Origin: PALSA-505 sp036502085
Lineage (GTDB): Bacteria > Actinomycetota > Actinomycetes > Streptosporangiales > Streptosporangiaceae
Direction: 5' to 3'
Assembly (NCBI GenBank): GCA_036502085.1
Contig: DASXZD010000070.1
Coordinates: 1 to 64,000, forward strand
DNA: 64,000 nt
Position numbers and translations under genes: made by a program. Every line of letters starts with the position of its first letter. Positions within the stretch are counted from its first letter, which is position 1. Of the stretch, positions 59,801 to 64,000 are shown one piece after another. The notes under the pieces were generated by a model that saw only the letters and a program-made list of their open reading frames with translations, was not told the origin of the DNA and did not search any database.

Positions 59801-61843
59801 GTGGCCGCAGCGCAGGATTACGACCCGGGCTGGGCGACCCATCCGCCGCCGGCGGACTTGGGGATACTGCTGACCGCGGCGGGTGCAGCCGTCGGCCAGC
59901 TGACTGACGACGCAGACCTGGCCACGATGGCCGATGCCGACGCGGCGGCGGTGATGGACACGCTGACGACGATGACCGCCCGGCTGGACGGGCTGCGGGT
60001 GGCCGTGGCCCGGGAGGTACGCGCCCGGGGGCTCTACGGCCTGCGCGGGACGCGGAACCTGACCAGCTGGCTGCGAGCCGACGCGCGCGTGGCCGACGAC
60101 GCCTGGAGGATCTCCCGGCTGGCCACGATGGCGCCGGGCCTCCCCAAGATCAGCAACCTGCTCGCCGACGGAGTGGTAAGCCTGGCGCAGGCCGACGCCG
60201 CCTGCTGGCAGATTTCCCGGTTGCCGGACCTGCCGCGTAAGCCCGACAGCGCCGATGCCGCCGACGAGTCTGTCGGCCCTGACCTCAGCGCCGACCCGGA
60301 GGACGCTGGGCAGGATCAGCCCGAGGACCAGGATCAGCCTGAGGACCAGGATCAGCCTGAGGACGACGCCTGGGCCGGCCTGTGGCGTGCCGGCGACGTG
60401 CACGCCGCCGCCGACGAGCTGTTCTCCAGGTTCATGCCCGGGATGGACGGCGCCCAGCTCCGCCACATGGGCGCGCACCTGCGGGAGGCCGCCGACACGC
60501 AGGAGCGGGCCGGGCAGGATTACGACGACTTCGCCCAGCGCGGACTGCGCATCTCCCGCTCGCTAGGCGGCACCGGGCAGATCACCGGCAGGCTGCACCC
60601 CGAGGCAGCCGAGCAGGTGATCGCGGCGTTCGAGGAGCTCGGCGCCAAGACCGGACCGGACGACAAGCGCACCAAGGCCCAGCGCTGGGCCGACGTCCTA
60701 GCGCGCCTGACCGCAACGGCCCTGACCGCAACGGCCCCGCCCGCGCCGCCCGGCGGTCCAGCCGAGGCACGCCCGGCGGCCGAGCTGACGCCCGATGCCC
60801 CCGACCCCGATGACGACCAGCCCTGCTTCGCAGACACCCACACAGGACACGACCACAGCGCGAACGGCCACGGATCGAAGGGACGCAGCGCAGACGGACA
60901 CGAACCACCGCAGGACGACGCAGACCGGCCCAGCGACATCCATCCAGCCGCAGGACACCACCCGGGCGACGACCGCTCGAACGCGGCACAGCAACCTAGC
61001 GATGATCACCGGAACGCGGGGCAGGACAGCAGCGGCAATCGACCCGGCGCGGAACGCGGCTCTGGCAACGACCGACCCGAAGCAGGGCAGTGCCCCGTTC
61101 CGGAACATCACCCCCCTGACGGTCAGCTCGGCGCTGGGCGCTGTCCCGGTGATGATCTGCCTGCCTCTGGGCATAGTTCGGACGGCCGTGCTGACGGCGG
61201 GGGTTCCGGGGGACGGGTGCCTGCCGGGTATCGGCGGCCTCGGCTGGTCGTTACCGTGCCGCTTTCGGGGTTGCTCGGGCGGCCGCTGGCGGCCGGCGGC
61301 GTCCTAGGCTCAGGCATGCCGTTGTCCGGCGAGGCCGCACGGCGGCTGGCTTGCGACGCGGAAGTCGTCCGGATGATTACCGGCCCTGAGTGGACGGCGG
61401 ACGGCGGCCACGGCGGAGATGCTGGGGATGCAACCGCCCGGCTCACCGGGCTGATGGCCGCGGCCATCGCCCAGCTGCCTCCGCCGCTCGGCGGCCCGTC
61501 GGCGGTGCTCGACATCGGCCGCAAGAGTCCCGGCTGGACTCCCCGGCAGCGCGACGCGCTGCACGCTCAATACGGCGGGCATTGCAGCTTCGGCCGCTGC
61601 GCCGACCCCATCGATGTCATCCACCACGTGATCCACTGGCTCTACGGCGGCAAGACCCGGGTGACCAACGGCGCCCCGCTCTGCTCGTACCACCACTGGC
61701 TCGTGCACGAAGGCGGCTGGCGGGTGAAGAAGCATCGCAACGGGCGCATCTCGGTCTTCCCGCCGCCACCCGGCTGGCGGCCCGGCACCATCTACCGGTG
61801 CGGCAAGCCCGTCAGGGAAGGCGCCACCCCGGATACGTCCTAG
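59801..61843 (+). CDS. 13E12-repeat/DUF222 HNH endonuclease-family protein
   Basis: 680 residues. The DUF222 helical domain covers about 15-330: MADADAAAVMDTLTTMTARL, LYGLRGTRNLTSWLRADARV, ARLHPEAA-type segments and RWADVLARLT. A long Asp/His/Gly/Pro-rich linker (about 330-480) follows. The C-terminal HNH domain has HCSFGRCADPIDVIHHVIHW, then GGKTRVTNGAPLCSYHHWLV. GTG start at 59801 with GAGGGGAGGG upstream. These families occur in many copies in actinomycete genomes and are thought to be mobile-like; the natural target is unknown. An E-D-Q-D-Q-P repeat sits at 60311-60364. Confidence 0.88.
   Translation: MAAAQDYDPGWATHPPPADLGILLTAAGAAVGQLTDDADLATMADADAAAVMDTLTTMTARLDGLRVAVAREVRARGLYGLRGTRNLTSWLRADARVADDAWRISRLATMAPGLPKISNLLADGVVSLAQADAACWQISRLPDLPRKPDSADAADESVGPDLSADPEDAGQDQPEDQDQPEDQDQPEDDAWAGLWRAGDVHAAADELFSRFMPGMDGAQLRHMGAHLREAADTQERAGQDYDDFAQRGLRISRSLGGTGQITGRLHPEAAEQVIAAFEELGAKTGPDDKRTKAQRWADVLARLTATALTATAPPAPPGGPAEARPAAELTPDAPDPDDDQPCFADTHTGHDHSANGHGSKGRSADGHEPPQDDADRPSDIHPAAGHHPGDDRSNAAQQPSDDHRNAGQDSSGNRPGAERGSGNDRPEAGQCPVPEHHPPDGQLGAGRCPGDDLPASGHSSDGRADGGGSGGRVPAGYRRPRLVVTVPLSGLLGRPLAAGGVLGSGMPLSGEAARRLACDAEVVRMITGPEWTADGGHGGDAGDATARLTGLMAAAIAQLPPPLGGPSAVLDIGRKSPGWTPRQRDALHAQYGGHCSFGRCADPIDVIHHVIHWLYGGKTRVTNGAPLCSYHHWLVHEGGWRVKKHRNGRISVFPPPPGWRPGTIYRCGKPVREGATPDTS
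60311..60364 (+). repeat. 18-bp tandem repeat in the HNH gene
   Basis: Three units of CAGGATCAGCCTGAGGAC (one base differs in the first), encoding repeated Q-D-Q-P-E-D in a DUF222 loop. Confidence 0.95.
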
Positions 61844-61910
61844 CCCAGATCCCGCCCGCTAGCCGGGCTGCGGCAGCGCCCTCAGGATGGCTCCCTGCGG
61901 TTAGCCTGGG

Positions 61911-63293
61911 TCAGGGTTTGCCGGAGATGGCGTCGGCGGCGCGGGCTAGCAGGGAGGTTTTCGGCGAGCCGGCCGATTCGATGCGGTCGGCGAGCCGGTA
62001 GGAGGCGTACAGGCCGCGGACGCCGAGCCAGCGGGCGGGCTCCGGCTCCCAGCGGCGGGTCCGGTGGTTGACCCAGGGCAGCGCCGTCCTGGGGGTGTCG
62101 CGGCCCAGGACCAGATCGGCAAGCGTGCGGCCGGCCAGGTTGGCCGCCGCGACGCCGTGACCGGTGTAGCCGCCCGCCCAGCCGAGGCCGGTCGCCTCGT
62201 CGAGCGAGACGGTGGCGCACCAGTCCCGCGGCACGCCGAGCACACCGCACCAGGCGTGCGCGATCGGGGTCTGGCGGAGTTGCGGGAGCAGGGTACGCAG
62301 GGTCCGGCCGAGGGACTCGACCGTCACCTCCTGGGTTGTTCCGCGGTGATCGATCCCGGAGCCGAACCGGTACGGCACGCCGCGGCCGCCGAGCGCGACG
62401 CGGCCGTCGGCGGTGCGCTGCGCGTATACGTAGACGTGCGCTTCATCGCCCAGCGTCTCGCAGCCGTCCCAGCCAATCTCCCGCCAGACGCCGTCGCTGA
62501 CCGGTTCGGTCACAATCATCGAGCTGTTCATCGGGAGCAGGTCCCGGCGCTGGCCCGCCATGCGGGCGGTGAAGCCTTCGGTGGCGCGCAGCACATACCG
62601 GGCGGTGACGTCGCCGAAGACGGTACGGGCCCGGTGCGGCTCGATCCGGGACACCGGCGTGGCCTCGTAGATTTCCGCGCCGCGGCGGTCGGCCGCCTGG
62701 GCCAGGCCAGTCACCAGGTCGGCCGGCTGGATGCGGGCACAGTGCGGCGTGTACAGGGCGCCGAGCGCATGCGGTATGCGGATCCGGCCGGCGAGATCGC
62801 GGCGGTCGAGATACCGGACGTCATCCTCGCCCAGCTCCCAGGAACGCTCGGCCGCGAGCAGGTCGCGGAGCCGCTCATGCTGGGCGGCGGTGACCGCCAC
62901 GCTAAGGTTGCCGCCCTTGACCAGCGATGCGTCGATGCCTTCGGCGGTACACATGGAGGCGACCTCGTCCACCGTCTGCTGAAGCTGGCGCTGCATGTCG
63001 AGGACGCCCGCGCGGCCGCTGGGCCCGCTCGCGTAGCGCTCGCGGGACCCGGGGAACGCCGCGGTGAGCCAGCCTCCGTTGCGGCCCGACGCGCCGAAGC
63101 CGGCGAACGCCGCATCGAGCACCAGCACCCGCAGCGCGGGGTCGGCCTGCTTCAGGTACCAGGCCGTCCACAGCCCGGTGAAACCGGCGCCGACGATGCA
63201 GACGTCCGCCTCGGCCGGCCCGGGCAGCGAAGGCCTGCGCGGCGCGAATCCGCCCCGCGCGTGCCACCAGAAGGACACATCGCCATTACGCAT
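61911..63293 (-). CDS. FAD-dependent amine/amino-acid oxidase (DAO family)
   Basis: 460 residues. The N-terminal W-W-H-A-R-G leads to the Rossmann strand VCIVGAGFTGLWTAWYLKQA (31-50), then FGASGRNGGWLTAAFPGSRE (81-100), typical of the glycine-oxidase/gamma-glutamylputrescine-oxidase branch. The C-terminal GLGWAGGYTGHGVAAANLAG closes the FAD site. It oxidises a primary or secondary amine; substrate is unknown. Weak ribosome binding site AAGG before the ATG. A perfect hairpin separates it from the DUF1697 gene. Confidence 0.88.
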   Translation of the reverse strand: MRNGDVSFWWHARGGFAPRRPSLPGPAEADVCIVGAGFTGLWTAWYLKQADPALRVLVLDAAFAGFGASGRNGGWLTAAFPGSRERYASGPSGRAGVLDMQRQLQQTVDEVASMCTAEGIDASLVKGGNLSVAVTAAQHERLRDLLAAERSWELGEDDVRYLDRRDLAGRIRIPHALGALYTPHCARIQPADLVTGLAQAADRRGAEIYEATPVSRIEPHRARTVFGDVTARYVLRATEGFTARMAGQRRDLLPMNSSMIVTEPVSDGVWREIGWDGCETLGDEAHVYVYAQRTADGRVALGGRGVPYRFGSGIDHRGTTQEVTVESLGRTLRTLLPQLRQTPIAHAWCGVLGVPRDWCATVSLDEATGLGWAGGYTGHGVAAANLAGRTLADLVLGRDTPRTALPWVNHRTRRWEPEPARWLGVRGLYASYRLADRIESAGSPKTSLLARAADAISGKP

Positions 63294-63361
63294 GCTGCCG
63301 CCTTGGGCTCGGCTGCCACGCTGCGCGCAACATACGACCCGAGGCTACCGGGCACCGTGAA

Positions 63362-63403
63362 CGGGAAGGATTTTGGTCGCCCCAGCGACCAAAATCCTTC
63401 CCG
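63362..63403. terminator. Perfect 19-bp hairpin, probable terminator of the DUF1697 gene
   Basis: CGGGAAGGATTTTGGTCGC and its exact complement flank a four-base CCCA loop. It lies 46 bases after the stop of the DUF1697 gene and upstream of the DAO-family gene, both on the minus strand. The T4/A4 tracts inside the stem are unusual here. It could work in either direction. Confidence 0.75.
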
Positions 63404-63448
63404 CTGATGCCTGCGATCGGGGCGGGCGGGCGAGGGGGCGGCATCGGG

Positions 63449-64000
63449 TCAGGTGTCGCAGAGGGCGAGCAGCCTGGTCAGCGTGGCCCAGTTGCGGGCG
63501 GTGCCGGCCTGCCTGGCCGCCATCGGGCCGCGGGCCTTGCCGAGCTGCACCGCGAGCTCGCTGCGGCCGAGGCCGTCCGGGGTGTGCAGGTACAGGACCC
63601 GGCCGGTCAGGCGGGCGGTGTCCCGGCTGCCTTTCTGCGCCGCCGCCTGCTGAGCGGCCGCCACGAAGTCCGCCATCTCCGCGGCCGGCTCGCGCGGCAG
63701 GAACACGGCGTGCACGAACTTGGGGTTCGGCTCGTCGGGGTAGGGATTGGCGTCCACCGCCGCGGCCAGCTCGGCACGGCTGAGCACGACGACGGCGGCC
63801 GGCACGCCCAGCTCGGCGGCAATCGCCTTCTCCAGCGCCGCCGCCAGCGCGGCCGTGTCGGTCTCCCCGGTGCTGAACACCACGTTGCCGCTCTGGATGT
63901 ACGTCGTGACATCGGCGTGGCCGAGCGACGTGACGACCTCGCGCAGCGCAGGCATCGCGACCCGGTTCTTGCCGCCGACGTTGATGCCGCGCAGCAGTGC
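63449..64000 (-). CDS. DUF1697 family protein (5' end outside window)
   Basis: The frame runs off the window edge. From the edge it reads A-L-L-R-G-I-N-V-G-G-K-N-R-V-A, then MPALREVVTSLGHADVTTYI and QSGNVVFSTGETD, the DUF1697 pattern that starts near residue 5 of the family. The rest (LSRAELAAAVDANPYPDEPN, KFVHAVFLPREP and the C-terminal R-N-W-x-T-L-T-R-L-L) is complete. Function is unknown. Only a few N-terminal residues should be missing. Confidence 0.88.
   Translation of the reverse strand, partial: ALLRGINVGGKNRVAMPALREVVTSLGHADVTTYIQSGNVVFSTGETDTAALAAALEKAIAAELGVPAAVVVLSRAELAAAVDANPYPDEPNPKFVHAVFLPREPAAEMADFVAAAQQAAAQKGSRDTARLTGRVLYLHTPDGLGRSELAVQLGKARGPMAARQAGTARNWATLTRLLALCDT

Overview
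The window is high-GC actinobacterial chromosome (Actinomycetota). Gene order, the zinc-type S14 and L36, the long disordered tails on ribosomal proteins, and the DUF397, DUF1707 and 13E12/DUF222-HNH families all fit a filamentous actinomycete. I lean to the Streptosporangiales/Treboniaceae side rather than Streptomyces or Mycobacterium, but that placement is inference. No CRISPR array, rRNA, prophage, IS element or replication origin was seen. One tRNA gene (Trp) is present.

Layout. (1) 1-9988 is an accessory and cell-wall segment, mostly minus strand: a short cytochrome P450, a DUF397 protein, rimI, a DUF3558-like membrane protein, an alpha/beta hydrolase, alr and the bifunctional NAD(P)HX repair gene nnr. 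It continues with a truncated acpS remnant, a plus-strand VOC/DUF488 pair and glmM. glmS, a complete acpS, tsaE, tsaB and tsaD, which often sit in this neighbourhood, are absent. (2) 10040-11039 is rpsI-rplM, which together with glmM forms the L13 operon. (3) 11474-14917 holds two tandem plus-strand paralogues (disordered N-terminus, one TM helix, extracytoplasmic domain) that separate the L13 operon from truA. (4) 14949-50928 is one continuous minus-strand supercluster. Read in transcription order it is tRNA-Trp, secE, nusG, rplK, rplA, rplJ, rplL, rpoB, rpoC, rpsL, rpsG, fusA, tuf, then the S10 operon (rpsJ to rpsQ), the spc operon (rplN to secY, adk, map), a DUF1707 gene, infA, rpmJ, rpsM, rpsK, rpsD, rpoA, rplQ and truA. 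(5) 51141-58903 is housekeeping: an aspartate-type aminotransferase, an adenosine deaminase-like gene, murB, a CBS protein, a small protein and DedA. It ends with a menaquinone-type cluster (menG, a membrane protein, a geranylgeranyl-reductase-like flavoprotein). (6) 58904-64000 is accessory: a repeat-rich gene-poor stretch, a 13E12/DUF222 HNH endonuclease-family gene, a DAO-family oxidase and a DUF1697 gene cut by the window edge.

The supercluster supplies transcription (RpoA/B/C, NusG), translation (ribosomal proteins, EF-Tu, EF-G, IF1), secretion (SecE/SecY) and N-terminal Met removal (Map). Several promoters and RNA hairpins are visible. There are TTGCCA-17-bp promoters for rpsL and rplM, and a TTGACC-18-TACACT promoter for rpoB that carries an 8-bp inverted repeat. 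An L10-leader-type attenuator precedes rplJ, and strong hairpins follow rplA, rplL, rpoC and tuf.

The most notable observations are: a one-base deletion that breaks rpoC at the catalytic NADFDGD motif (probably a sequence error); ribosomal protein S12 carrying Arg at both residue 43 and residue 88; in-frame 15- or 18-bp tandem repeats in at least nine coding sequences, most of them essential; a six-copy intergenic repeat family in rpsM-rpmJ and map-adk; and a decayed acpS. I did not find a convincing new multi-gene system. The closest candidate is the paralogous membrane-protein pair at 11474-14917.
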